Source of the DNA: Streptomyces sp. NBC_01497
GTDB lineage: Bacteria; Actinomycetota; Actinomycetes; Streptomycetales; Streptomycetaceae
DNA: 64,000 nt
Assembly (NCBI RefSeq): GCF_036250695.1
Contig: NZ_CP109428.1
Coordinates: 186,001-250,000 of the forward strand
Direction of reading: 5' to 3'
Part shown: positions 48,510 to 58,196 of the stretch, in pieces
Numbering within the stretch: position 1 is the stretch's first letter
How the letters are laid out: each line of letters opens with the position of its first letter
Made by a program: the position numbers and the translations under genes
The notes under the pieces: model-generated
What the model saw: only the letters and a program-made list of their open reading frames with translations
Databases searched by the model: none
What the model was told of the DNA's origin: nothing

Positions 48510-48667
48510 TAAGGGCTGTCCCGTAACCCTGGGCGCCGCTTGCCGATGTCCGGTTCAACCTACTTGGTTAGGGTCCGATTTAGGCCGCGATTCGGGGCGT
48601 AACCGGGCAATCAGATCTCCTTGTGGTGACCTACTGACCTCTGCCCTGAGTTACGGGACAACGCTTA
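48510..48667 (+). mobile_element. 158-bp CTAG-type MITE, copy 8
   Basis: Plus orientation, C-TA+AGGGCTGTCCCGTAACCC...GAGTTACGGGACAACGCT+TA-G. Confidence 0.9.
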
Positions 48668-49344
48668 GTATGTCGGGTCCATGCCGGACCTCTGCAACTG
48701 TCGAACCAAGCATCCCACCAACAACGGACGTCGTTCCCGCTCGATGCCCCGGCCCCACAGTCGCCGAGAACAAGGAGGACTTCCGGCTACCAAGTGCGTA
48801 CTCCCCTGGCTTGGATCATGCCGCCACGACGTGGGGCCCCGTCGAGGCAATCGACACCCTCCCCATCCGCGGCCGCTTCAGGCCGAGGCGCCGGATTGCA
48901 TCTCTGCCCCGACGACCAATCGGAAGGCTGGTACCGCTGGACCGCTACCTCAGAGCCTCCGAGCCGCGCTGCCGCACAGATGCCCGTCGGAACATGTTCA
49001 GGAAGCGGGCGCCATTTCAGATGGCCCTTGGAGCCGATCACCGGGCTGGGTTGTCGTCTCGGTAGCAGACTGTCGTCACGGGACAGCCCGATGTGAACAG
49101 CGGCAGCGGCAGCAAGCCGGCGCGATGACACTCTTTGACCAGTTCGGGGCCCGCTGGGCCACAGAGCGGCCATACAGGGCTTGAGATGCAACGGAGCCAG
49201 TAGGTCGGGCCATGGCTCTACCACGCGCCTCCCCACGTCCATCTCTCCTACGATCCGACCACCCTGCCAGTGGGGCTACTTTCGAGTTGGTGGGTGATTG
49301 CGCGTGTGGTGTTCTCGCTGGTGGGTGGCGTGATCCGGATGTGG
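48668..49344. other. 680-bp region without recognised gene
   Basis: Several overlapping open frames exist but none resembles a known family or has a convincing ribosome binding site. Confidence 0.45.
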
Positions 49345-50383
49345 TGGTCGTGGTCAGTCGGACGGTTCTCGCGCATCAGGCGTTCGTGGGGGTCTCTCGG
49401 GGGCATCTCGCCTCGGTGGTTGAGGAGTTGCCTGGCCCGTGGCAGGCCGTGGTCGAGGGGCGTCGTTATGAGGCTCGCGGCGGGGCCGGGTAGCGCGAGG
49501 CAGGAGCGGGTGTCCGGCATCGGCTGGTGTTCGTCGACCGGCTCGTGGCCAGGCTGATTCACTGGCGGCACGACGTGCCGCAGGCGGCGTTGGGGCTGCT
49601 GTTCGGCGTCGACCGCTCCACCATCACCCGTGCGATCGGCGAGATACGAGGCTGGCTCGCCGAGCGGGGATGCGCGGTCCCAGACCGGCCCGGCCTGCGG
49701 CTGCGGCTGCGGCTGCGGCTGCGGCTGCGGCTGCGGCTGCGGCTGCGGCTGCGGCTGCGGCTGCGGCTGCGGCTGCGGCTGCGGCTGCGGCTGCGGCTGC
49801 GGCTGCGGCTGCGGCTGCGGCTGCAGCCGCGGACCCTGGCGGATGTGTTCGCCTACGCCCAGGCCGAAGGCGTCCAACTCCGGTTGGACGCCACCGAAGT
49901 CCAGGTTCGCCGGCCCCCGGCGGCGGCAGGCGGGCGTTCGTCTCAGGCAAGAAGAAACAGAACACGATGAAGGCCACCGCCGTCGCCGGCCATCAGGGCC
50001 GCACGCCCTGGACCGATGCCCTGCGACCAGGGCGAACGCCTGACACTACCGCCGCACGCAACGAAAGCATCCCTCCCTGCCTCCACCACTTTCGCGACGC
50101 GGAAGTCCTCTTGGACGACCGCCGCCCCGGACTCCGTCACAATCATCCGGGCCAAGCGGTGACCCCGCCCCGGAAGGCAAACAAGATCAGTCCGCCCGAG
50201 GTCCCCGACGCCCGCCCACAACCGCGACACCAGCACCCCTCGAAGCGCATCACCGTCGAACACGCCCCCGCCGATCACAAACGCTGGAAGCAACCGATCC
50301 ACCAGACCCACCGACGAGAAAACCCGCCCGCCACCTACCGGGCCAACGCCGGCCCCGACTCCAACCGCAACACCACCGACTGA
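49345..50383 (+). pseudogene. IS5 family transposase with expanded hexanucleotide repeat
   Basis: The N-terminal part is VVSRTVLAHQAFVGVSRGHL, ASVVEELPGPWQAVVEGRRY EARGGA. After a frame change near 49490 comes LVFVDRLVARLIHWRHDVPQ, AALGLLFGVDRSTITRAIGE, WLAERGCAVPDRPG. Then 21 tandem LR dipeptides, LQPRTLADVFAYAQAEGVQL, RLDATEVQVRRPPA, and in another frame FVSGKKKQNTMKATAVAGHQ, PRKANKISPPEV, SKRITVEHAPADHKRWKQ. Relatives have a short LRLRTLADV here, so the LR run is an expansion of one or two units. Frame changes on both sides of the repeat show the gene is dead. Confidence 0.8.
49695..49820 (+). repeat. (CTGCGG)21 tandem hexanucleotide
   Basis: 126 bp of perfect CTGCGG units with no interruption, followed by a partial CTGCAG. 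It lies in frame inside the IS5 transposase gene, encoding Leu-Arg repeats. The regular GG spacing could favour slippage or G-quadruplex structure. Repeat number is likely to vary between isolates, and assembly could also misjudge it. Confidence 0.95.
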
Positions 50384-50528
50384 CACAAACCCCCAGGTCA
50401 GAGACCCACGCCTCCAACACAATCACGCACCAGCTCGTTAAGCATTGACGCCGGTGTCTTCCGTGAGATGCCCTGCTTCAGGTTGCTCGGAGGGGCTTCT
50501 GGGTCGCGTCCAAGGTGCTACTGCCGCC

Positions 50529-50687
50529 GAAGGGTTGTCCCGTAACTCAGCACAAGGCTGGCGAGGGTGCCGCTACCGGATCAGCCTGTCCGGGTCCGTC
50601 CGGATCTACAGCTCCGCTGAGGCCCTCACCAATTGGGGCGAACTGGACGCCCACAAGGCACTCACAGCAGTTACGGGACAGCCCTGA
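50529..50687 (+). mobile_element. MITE-like element with CTAG-family ends but different interior
   Basis: The left end reads AGGGTTGTCCCGTAACTC and the right end AGTTACGGGACAGCCCT, then GAG. The interior shares no clear sequence with the main family, but the total length is 159 bp. The left border is CGA and the right TGAG, so the TA/CTAG borders are worn. Confidence 0.65.
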
Positions 50688-51061
50688 GTGTGGGCCGACG
50701 GTTCAACAATCCGTACTGCCATGGCACACCCCTGACCAAAGGTCCGTTCCAGATCGCCCCGGTGGCCCCGAGGCTGCCGCCTGTCTGGGGCGCGCACTCA
50801 CCCCCCAGCGCGCCTGCGCTATCAGCCACTAGGGCCACAGGCCTCTCGGCGTAACAGCCGCGTCTGAGCACCAACCGAACGTCCGGCCCAGGGCACCGGG
50901 CCTACCCTTAAGGGAGCAGCAGGCCAGCCCATCAGATGCCAGCTGGATCGCGGCCGGGGGTCCCTGGGCGTATAAAGAATGATCGATCCAGGATGAAACA
51001 GCCTGCCGCCGCGGGGGCCACAACACGGGCCCAGCAGCTACACACGGCATCGGAGGACAAA

Positions 51062-51448
51062 GTGAACAGCAAAGAGCACACAGGCGTCTCTCCCGAACAC
51101 ATCGAAGTGCGAGAGGACACCGAGAATCGGTACTACGAACTACTCGTGGACGGCGTCCACGCCGGCTTGATCGTCTACGAACGGAAGGGCAGCCGACGTT
51201 TGTTGACACACACGTTCATCGTCGAGCAATTCCGTGGTCGGGGTTTCGCGAAACGACTCGTAAAAGGAACTTTGGACAACATCCGAACGCATCACGAGAC
51301 GATCACAAATCACTGTGGTGTCGTAGACCGTTACATCCGGGAGAATCCTGAGTACGCAACTCTCATCGATCCTGATCAGCCCGGCAGCTGGAAGGTCGCT
51401 TCCGGACCTGCTGCAGGTAAGGCGGACAATCCCTCGAATCCCGACTGA
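51062..51448 (+). CDS. Small GNAT-like protein (YjdJ / GCN5-related, PF14542 type)
   Basis: 128 residues from GTG 51062, five bases after GGAGG; upstream codons in frame are not family-like. The core YYELLVDGVHAGLIVYERKG, SRRLLTHTFIVEQFRGRGFA KRLVKGTLDNIR and HCGVVDRYIRENPEYATLI matches the compact acetyltransferase family that lacks the N-terminal GNAT strand. The RGRGFA motif binds acetyl-CoA. Substrate unknown. It is an isolated gene with a strong hairpin about 280 bp downstream. Confidence 0.85.
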   Translation: MNSKEHTGVSPEHIEVREDTENRYYELLVDGVHAGLIVYERKGSRRLLTHTFIVEQFRGRGFAKRLVKGTLDNIRTHHETITNHCGVVDRYIRENPEYATLIDPDQPGSWKVASGPAAGKADNPSNPD

Positions 51449-51727
51449 CAACCGCCCCGACACCATTACTCAGAGCACCCGGTCGCTGCGAAGAATCCTT
51501 CGTTGACCGACACGCGACGGATAGAGATCGAAATGGTGGCCCCGAGGAGCCGCGCCGGGGCGGAGCAAGGAAACAGCCAAGTCAGCGTCAGCTATGCGAT
51601 TTCCCGAATATCCCAGCCTGGTCCACGGACGTGCACGTCAGAGTGACAGCGGTTGTCAATTGCCGTCGCATCAGGTGATGTTTTTAATGAACTCCGGGGG
51701 ATCTGATCCAACATCGGAGGGTTTCTG

Positions 51728-51761
51728 CACGCGCTCGGCTGGGGGCCCAGCCGAGCGCGTG
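51728..51761. terminator. Strong hairpin, possible terminator
   Basis: CACGCGCTCGGCTGGG, two-base loop, then the exact complement: a 16-bp GC-rich stem. It is the only such structure between the small GNAT gene and the IS110 copy, but it lies about 280 bp after the gene stop. Confidence 0.55.
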
Positions 51762-52114
51762 TGCGACCGGCAGTCTTCGCAGTCGAGCGCGGAGATCGCT
51801 GTCCTTGGGGAAGCACTGTCAAATCCAGGCATTCACCTTCTTATTCGAGCCTGGCTGCCGGGGGCCGCTACCTGCCCTCCCATTACCGTTTTCGTGGCTC
51901 CGCAATGGGGCCTCCGGCCTTCGGGTCCGGCATGACTTCCCCCTTTGTTGTTGATGATCCGGGGGGTGTCACCGGGCCCGGAGGCATCGACGGGCCGCTG
52001 ATGAGGGGCTTGAGCACCGGCTTCACCCGAGCCGGAAGAGCTCTCCGTAACGTGGGTGTGGCAGCTCGATGCCGAGGCAAGGCCGGACGAAAGCGTGACC
52101 GGAGGGGCCTGCAC

Positions 52115-53319
52115 GTGATCGAAACCGGCGACATCGACGTCTTCCTCGGCCTTTACGTCGGCAAGGGCGAACACCACGCCACCGCCGTCACCCCGGCCGG
52201 GAAGAAAGCCTTCGACAAACGCCTGCCCAACACCGAACCCAAACTCCGCGAGCTCTTCGCGAAACTCCAGGCCAGGCACGGCACCGTGCTCGTCGTGGTC
52301 GACCAGCCGGCCCCAATGGGGCCCTGCCACTGGCGGTCGCGAGGGACATGGGCTGCCCCATCGCCTACCTGCCCGGACTAACGATGCGCCGGATCGCCGA
52401 CCTCTACCCGGGCGAGGCCAAGACGACGGATGCCTGGGACGCGTTCATCATCGCCGATGCCTCCCGGGCGATGCCTCACACGCTGCGGGCCATCGACGGC
52501 GAGGACGAGACGATCGCCGAGCTGGAGATGATCGTCGGCTTCGACGACGACCTGGCAGGCGAAGCAACCAGAGTCGCAAACCAGCTCCACGGCCTGCTGA
52601 CCCAGATCCATCCGTCGCTGGAACGAGTACTGGGGCCGCGGTTGCAGCACCCGGCCGTCCTCACGCTGCTGGAGCGGTTCGGATCACCGGCCCAGATCCG
52701 CTAGGCCGGCAGGCGACGGCTGGTCACCCTGTTACGGCCGAAAGCCCCGAGGATGGCCGAGCGGCTGGTCGAGGAGATCTTGCCGGCCCTGGACGAGCAG
52801 ACCGTCACCGTTCCAGGCACCGAGGCAGCCGCGCTGATCGTCCCGAGCCTGGCTGGCTCACTCGCTGCCGTCCTTGACCAGCGCAAACTCATGGTCGTGA
52901 GGATCGAGGAACTCCTGGAGGACCACCCTCTTTCGAAGGTCCTGACGTCCACGCCTGGAATCGGCGTCAGGACCGGAGCCCGCATCCTGATCGAAGTCGG
53001 TGACGGCAGCACGTTCCCGACCGCCGGTCACCTCGCCGCCTACGCCGGTCTCGCGCCGGCAACCCGCAGCTCGGGCTCCTCAATCCGCGGCGAACAGCCA
53101 TCCAGGAGAGGAAACAAGCAGCTCAAGAGGCCCTTCTTCCTCTCCGCGTTCGCAGCCCTGGGCGACCCGGCATCACGGGCCTACTACGACAAGAAGAACG
53201 CCCAGGGCAAGCACCACACCCAGGCCGTGCTCTGCCTCGCCCGACGACGGGCAGACGTCCTCTTCGCGATGCTCCGCAACGGAACCTTCTACGAACCTCA
53301 ACCCACCAAGTCAGGCTGA
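52115..53319 (+). pseudogene. IS110 family transposase, one frameshift and one amber codon
   Basis: GTG 52115 after GGAGG. The DEDD domain begins DVFLGLYVGKGEHHATAVTP (first D altered to Y-V context), VLVVVDQPAPMG. An extra base near 52318 shifts the frame, which continues MGCPIAYLPGLTMRRIADLY, PGEAKTTDAWDAFIIADASR. At 52702-52704 a TAG stands where relatives have a lysine codon (IR-stop-AGRRRL). From 52753 the rest is complete with the C-terminal Transposase_20 region LTSTPGIGVRTGARILIEVG, LAAYAGLAPATRSSGSSIRG and the serine motif. It is inactive unless both defects are sequencing errors. Confidence 0.85.
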
Positions 53320-53634
53320 ATCGCCGCGAGCCCGCCGTGCTTCGGCCCACAGCCGCTCGAACTCCTCGGCGGAGATCTCGGCCGCCTGCGGCTGGTCCTG
53401 CCAGCCGTCCATGGGACCCTCGGCGAGAACGCCGTATTGCCGTTCATAGCGGAACATCGCCGCGAGATCTGCATGATCACGCAAGTGCAGCACCTCCTCC
53501 AAGGAGGCCGCCGTCACCGGACGCGAGTCCTGCCCCCGGACCTCAACCTGTCGCGCTGCCCAGCCTTCGTCATCGGCCTCGAAATACAGCCACAGATCTT
53601 CGTCCTCGTAGTAGGTGCGGAACCAGGTCGCCAT
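53311..53634 (-). CDS. Conserved-looking small protein of unknown function
   Basis: 107 residues from ATG 53634 (MATWFRTYYEDEDLWLYFEA, DDEGWAARQVEVRGQDSRPV, TAASLEEVLHLRDHADLAAM, FRYERQYGVLAEGPMDGW). It is acidic, rich in aromatic residues, soluble, with a helical charged C-terminus. Similar-looking small proteins occur in Streptomyces but I cannot name a family. The stop overlaps the end of the IS110 gene on the other strand, so its last residues may come from the insertion. Confidence 0.6.
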   Translation of the reverse strand: MATWFRTYYEDEDLWLYFEADDEGWAARQVEVRGQDSRPVTAASLEEVLHLRDHADLAAMFRYERQYGVLAEGPMDGWQDQPQAAEISAEEFERLWAEARRARGDSA

Positions 53635-54581
53635 GCCGCCATCCTGACCCACGACCCTGACCAAAGAGATAGGGGCACCCCTCCACGCGGGAGCAGTGGG
53701 CCGCTTCAAGTGCTCATTCTTCGCTGGGTATCGGTACCAGTACAGAGTTCAGCTGCGCTCGACGGCCGTTTGGGGTTTCTGCCTGTTCGTCGGCGATCTC
53801 ATCCCCCGATCCCGACGTCGATCGCGGAGCTCACATTGCTGCCGAGGGCGATTCCACAGGCCCCGCACTCCCACTCCCGGACGGTGGGAAGATCCGGCCC
53901 ACTCTTCCTCGCAGCCCACCCAGCAGGGCTGCGAGGAAGAGAAGAACCCGCCCACCCGAGTGAACGTGCAGCCGCCCGTACCGGCCGCCTGGTACTGCAA
54001 CACCGTCACGAACGCCGGCCGTCCGGCTCCGTGCACGGCCTCTACGGGGCGAGTGCAAGCGAGACTGCTCACGCGCCGGCCCTCCACGCTGAAGGAAGTA
54101 CCAAACCTGCGTTCGAGGAGCGGGCTGACCACACAGACTCGGTTGCCTTCAATGCAGCCCAGGGTGCTGGACTAATAGGGCCGAAGACCTCCCAACACCA
54201 GCGTGCCTTGATACGGGCAAGCTCTGCAGGCAGCTTCAAAATCCGCCTGTACGCGGACGGGACCCGCGGACGCCAGTGCTTTTGGCGTTCGCCAACAGCT
54301 CGGCGCCGGCCACCGGCCTGGACGTCCTATCTCAGTGGTTGTGGAACGAAGCACTTGCCCAGAGCACGGCGGACCGCGCTCGTAGCGTAGTGGTCACCTA
54401 CAGGCGTACCGCTCACCTGCGAGGGCCTGGACGAGACGCGAGATCGCGCCGACTCACAGAGGCCGACCAGCGGTGTCCGACCTTGACGACGTTGGAACTT
54501 TACATAGAGCTCCACTGCCGACCCACGAATCGGGGGCCGCCACGCAGTGCCGTGGAGCTTGGGCTATGTCCAAATGACAGC
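53635..54581. other. 950-bp region without recognised gene
   Basis: No family-like frame. The only clear structure is a 40-base hairpin at 53902-53941. Confidence 0.5.
53902..53941. terminator. 16-bp stem hairpin
   Basis: CTCTTCCTCGCAGCCC, loop ACCCAGCA, then the perfect complement. It looks like a factor-independent terminator stem but stands far from any recognised gene, perhaps a leftover of a deleted gene. Confidence 0.6.
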
Positions 54582-54738
54582 TAAGGGCTGTCCCGCAACC
54601 CTGGGCACCGCTGCCGATGTCCGGTTCAACCTACTTGGTTAGGATCCGGTTTAGGCCGCGATTCGGGGCGCAACCGGACGATCAGATCTGCTTGTGGTGA
54701 CCTACCGACCTCTGCCCTGAGTTACGGGACAACGCTTA
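54582..54738 (+). mobile_element. CTAG-type MITE, copy 9 (157 bp)
   Basis: Plus orientation, C-TA+AGGGCTGTCCCGCAACCC...GAGTTACGGGACAACGCT+TA-G, with one base lost in the left interior. It is 6 bp from the left end of the IS5 element at 54745. Confidence 0.9.
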
Positions 54739-54744
54739 GAAGTT

Positions 54745-55583
54745 ATCTCATTTGGCTAGCCTGCGATAACAGATGAGGATCGCGGCGATACCTGCGAAGG
54801 CGAGGAGGTGTTCCGCCTTGCGTTCGTAGCGACGGTGGAGACGGCGGCAGCCTGCGAGCCAGGACATCGACCGTTCCACGACCCAGCGGTGGCGGCCCAG
54901 ACGCTCAGACGATTCGATGCCTTTGCGCGCGATGCGAGGAGTAATGCCGCAGCTGCGGAGCCATTGCCGCAGGTGACGGTAGTCGTAGCCTTTGTCCCCG
55001 TGAAGCCTGCCGGGCTTTCGCCGACGCGGTCCGCGACGGGAGCGGATGGGCGGGATACCCCGCACGAGCGGCTCCAGCCCCTGGCTGTCGTGCATGTTGG
55101 CGCCGGAGATGCCCACCGAGAGCGGTAAACCGGTGCGTTCGGTAATCAAATGGATCTTCGACCCGTACTTGCCGCGATCTACAGGATTCGGGCCCGTCAG
55201 GCCCCCCTTTTTCATGGCCCGCATGTTCACCGATTCGATCGCGCACCGCGACCAGTCAAGTCCTCCACGAGGACCCAGTTCGTCCAGGACCAGGCGGTGC
55301 AGCTTGCCCCACACCCGAGCCTTGGACCACTCAGTCAAGCGCCGGTGGGCCGTCGGCCCCGACGGGCCAAAGGATGGCGGCAACTGAGCCCACGTGCACC
55401 CTGACGTGGCAACAAACACGATCGCCGCCAACACCTCACGGTCTCCATGCCGTCGGCGACCGCCGCCCTGCGGCCGAACCGGAGCCGGCGGCACCACCCG
55501 CTCGAACAGCTCCCACAACTCATCAGGCACCAACCGCTCCACAATCCCCACGACCCAAGACTATCCGGCCCGCCAAATGAGAT
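54745..55583 (-). mobile_element. IS5 family insertion sequence with intact transposase
   Basis: The ends are ATCTCATTTGGC and its complement GCCAAATGAGAT, the same family as 33473-34315. The element is 839 bp with one open transposase gene. It is the only IS5 copy of this group in the window without frameshifts. Confidence 0.85.
54748..55551 (-). CDS. IS5 family transposase
   Basis: 267 residues from GTG 55551 (MGIVERLVPDELWELFERVV). It has a DUF4096-type N-terminal domain (EVLAAIVFVATSGCTWAQLP, PTAHRRLTEWSKARVWGKLH), the first D near DWSRCAIESVNMRAMKKGGL, then GSKIHLITERTGLPLSVGIS, DKGYDYRHLRQWLRSCG and the E block SSERLGRHRWVVERSMSWLA. The A5G6 run at MKKGG, often a frameshift signal in relatives, here leaves one continuous frame. 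Confidence 0.9.
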   Translation of the reverse strand: MGIVERLVPDELWELFERVVPPAPVRPQGGGRRRHGDREVLAAIVFVATSGCTWAQLPPSFGPSGPTAHRRLTEWSKARVWGKLHRLVLDELGPRGGLDWSRCAIESVNMRAMKKGGLTGPNPVDRGKYGSKIHLITERTGLPLSVGISGANMHDSQGLEPLVRGIPPIRSRRGPRRRKPGRLHGDKGYDYRHLRQWLRSCGITPRIARKGIESSERLGRHRWVVERSMSWLAGCRRLHRRYERKAEHLLAFAGIAAILICYRRLAK

Positions 55584-55906
55584 GAGTTCTCAGTCAAGGG
55601 CCTCTTGCCCCGACAACTGTTGGATGGCGAAGCATCCGCAGACAGGATGTAGACAGCCCGCCGATCCGCTCGTGTTTGTCTAGCCAGCATCAGCCATCGC
55701 ACCCCGAGTGGTGCAACGCGGCAGCGGGGCAGGCGCCGACAGGCCCAGAACAGATCACAGTGAGCACGCGGGCGTGGTGCCATCGGCATGCTCAACAGGG
55801 CTGCATCTGGTGTTTGTGCTCCCGTCCTCTCCTTCCACGTATGGAGCGCCCGCTCGGCACCGCGGCGGCAACTCACCACCCCCGACGCGGAGGATGTACC
55901 AACGCG

Positions 55907-57163
55907 ATGATTGACAGCAATGACGCGCAGGGCGTCGCCCTACTGCTCGCTGTCTCGCCTGCCAACAAGCATCGTCTCGTAGACGCTGAAGCGGTGCTGC
56001 CTGCGATGGCTGCTGTGCCGCCTGCGATACTGACCGGCACGAGAATGTCAACTCTCATTGAGTTGGCCAACCCTTTCGAACCGCAGGGCGTTCTCGCTCG
56101 CCTGCGTGCAGCCGCAGCGGCTCCATCTCCACTGGCCCTCTATCTTGCGGGGCAGATCCAGTTGGATCGCAAGAGCGGGGACCTCTACCTTGCCCTGGCT
56201 CGAAGCACCCCGGCCTCTATGCGTTCCACAGCCCTCCCGTGGAAATGGCTCGTCGACGCCCTCAGACAGCGGCCCTACGGAAGCCCGACCACCGCTTTTG
56301 TAGATCTGACAGCCGAGCCCAGTGCATGGGATGCGCTTCAGAAACGCGCCCTCACAATCGGCGGCGACGTGATACTCCGGGGACGCGTGGGACGACCTCC
56401 ATCTCGCGGTGTTGCTGAGCCGGTCTACCTAAAGACCTGTGCGGCCATGCTGAAGAGCGACCGGAACATCGGGCTTGACGAGCTACACGAGCAGGCCGTG
56501 GCCCGCCTCCGCCCCGACAACAGCCTCATACTCAGCGACCCATCAGCCGAGCTGCCCCGGCCGCATGCCACTTCCAAACGCCCAGGTCAGCATGCGAAAA
56601 CGCCAGGTAGCAGCCACCCAGATAGGTCTGCGACTGCAGGAGACCCACACGCGCAAATCCTCTCTGCTGCGAGGGCGGGGCGGCATAGTGAGGCTGCGGA
56701 CATAGTCGCGATGTGCGAGAGCACTGACATCCGCCTGCACGGCACAGCCTCCTTGGAGGCCGTCCACTGGGTTGAGGTACGCGCCGACCTGGCCCGGTTG
56801 GCGGGTGATCCAGCCCGCAGCTGTTCCCTATGGCTGGCTGCGGCCAGGACACGTCTGGCACTCCACCAGGAGCTCGGCGCCAAAGAAGTGGTCGACGCGG
56901 TCGATCGCGCCCACCACCAGTGGGAAAGAGTAGCCAACGCGTCCATCATGCGGTCCCTCGCAGCGGAACTACTCCTGCTTCGCCGGCTGTTTCCTGGGCG
57001 CGCGGGAACACTAGCCGCCATTCAACGCAGCCTTGACAAAATCGAGGAAACGCCCTCCCGAAAGCCCTCTCGGGTGAAACGGGCCATCCATCGGCCCCTC
57101 GGACAGACCCTGCCTTCGGGCATGAAGGAACTACCGAGTGAACCGCGGCCAGCACGCGCGTGA
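55907..57163 (+). CDS. Caspase-fold-like protein lacking catalytic residues, with helical C-terminus
   Basis: 418 residues from ATG 55907 (GGAGG 13 bases upstream); the frame is open back to 55676, and a longer start with a Cys/His-rich N-terminus (WCHRHAQQGCIWCLC) is possible. Residues 1-140 follow a caspase/CHAT-like strand pattern: GVALLLAVSPANKHRLVDAE, VLARLRAAAAAPSPLALYLA, GDLYLALARSTPASMRSTAL, TTAFVDLTAEPSAW. The usual catalytic His after the LYLAG strand is Gln (about 83), and the Cys position after VDL is Thr (about 135). Residues about 230-395 are helical, TPR-like (AQILSAARAGRHSEAADIVA, RADLARLAGDPARSCSLWLA, QLGAKEVVDAVDRAHHQWER). No signal peptide. I do not recognise a named family; the role is unknown. 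Confidence 0.55.
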   Translation: MIDSNDAQGVALLLAVSPANKHRLVDAEAVLPAMAAVPPAILTGTRMSTLIELANPFEPQGVLARLRAAAAAPSPLALYLAGQIQLDRKSGDLYLALARSTPASMRSTALPWKWLVDALRQRPYGSPTTAFVDLTAEPSAWDALQKRALTIGGDVILRGRVGRPPSRGVAEPVYLKTCAAMLKSDRNIGLDELHEQAVARLRPDNSLILSDPSAELPRPHATSKRPGQHAKTPGSSHPDRSATAGDPHAQILSAARAGRHSEAADIVAMCESTDIRLHGTASLEAVHWVEVRADLARLAGDPARSCSLWLAAARTRLALHQELGAKEVVDAVDRAHHQWERVANASIMRSLAAELLLLRRLFPGRAGTLAAIQRSLDKIEETPSRKPSRVKRAIHRPLGQTLPSGMKELPSEPRPARA

Positions 57164-57495
57164 ATTAACAGGCCATATACGCAGCACCGCCAAGTGAGCC
57201 CTTAGCGCGAAGGCCACGACACGTGGGGCAGTCGGTTTGCATTGGACAGGACACTTGCATCCCGGTCGGATCCGGCCGGGCCCACGCGCTTTCGACGTGC
57301 AAGTTCGGCCCAAACCTAGCACGAACGCAGGCGGACCCCGGGACCGTCCGAGAAAAATTGGCCCAGCCCTGCCAATCCAGAAATTAAAAAGCCTTCTGAT
57401 ACGGGCAGCCCGTGTATTCCCCCTCCCGACCAGATGAAGGATCGACGGTGCGCCGCTGTGCCTCTGCCTTCCCGAAGCACAGCAAGAAGGCCCGC
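57164..57495. other. 330-bp gap
   Basis: No gene or clear structure recognised between the caspase-like gene and the MITE. Confidence 0.4.
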
Positions 57496-57652
57496 CAAGC
57501 GTTGACCCGTAACTCAGGACAGAGGTCGGTAGGTCACCAGAAGCAGATCTGATCGTCCGGTTGCGCCCCGAATCGCAGCCTAAACCAGATCTAACCAAGT
57601 AGGCCAAACCGGACATCGACAAGCGGCGCCCAGAGTTACGGGACAACCCTGA
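57496..57652 (-). mobile_element. CTAG-type MITE, copy 10 (157 bp)
   Basis: Minus orientation, left end AGCGTTGACCCGTAACTC, right end AGAGTTACGGGACAACCCT. The borders are worn (CCAAG and CTGAG). It touches an IS5 fragment on its right side. Confidence 0.85.
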
Positions 57653-57803
57653 GGGAGCCCGCCGACCAACACATAGACGATCGCCGCGAGGACCGTCATC
57701 ATCGATGTGCGCGACTCCGCCGCCCTGTGGCCGCACACGGACCGACGGCAGCAACGACTCCGCTATCCCCCACAGCCCGTCCGGAGTAATCCATACGCAT
57801 CGG
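57653..57803 (-). pseudogene. IS5 family transposase, N-terminal fragment
   Basis: The minus strand reads DYSGRAVGDSGVVAA in one frame and DGLWGIAESLLPSVRVRPQG, GGVAHIDDD in the other, then IVYVLVGG. It is the N-terminal region of the IS5 group seen at 19240-20107. It ends exactly at the MITE border. Confidence 0.7.
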
Positions 57804-58196
57804 CTCTGACTTGATGCCTACAATCGACAAGGCAAGGGTGCTTAGCCACATAACGCAACCAGCGATTAAAAGCAGTGTTCCGAAGACACTGAAGCAGCGG
57901 CAAACAACCCGAACCTACTGCACTCCCCCAGTCTGAGCCTTCGACTAACGCCCGGCCCCAAAGCGGCTCCGCCATCCGGAGTCCCGATTCTCCGTCAACG
58001 GCTAACCCGCCACACGTACCCGCAGCAGGTACACACGCTACGCCCACCAAACTCCTCGCCAGTATGGGAAGCTATGCCCTATCGACCCTGCCCTGCCGAT
58101 CGACTATTGCGGCACACCGCGCCGAGGCGAGCAAACCCCCCGCTTACCTGCGCGTCTTCGGGAGGGGATCCATCCTGGCGGGGGAAGGTGGGTGCC
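57804..58196. other. Upstream region of the HAD/GH65 pair
   Basis: No gene recognised; expected to contain the promoter of the downstream operon. The ribosome binding region GGGGGAAGGTGGG lies at about 58180-58192. Confidence 0.45.

Noticed and set aside
48004..49065. 353-codon open frame spanning a MITE
   Set aside because: It reads straight through the MITE, has no family-like segment and no ribosome binding site; chance opening in high-GC DNA.
49695..49820. Possible CRISPR-like repeat array
   Set aside because: It is a pure hexanucleotide repeat without spacers and lies inside a transposase frame.
53696..54390. Several overlapping plus-strand frames
   Set aside because: Different frames over the same DNA with serine-, arginine- and proline-rich random compositions and no start signals.
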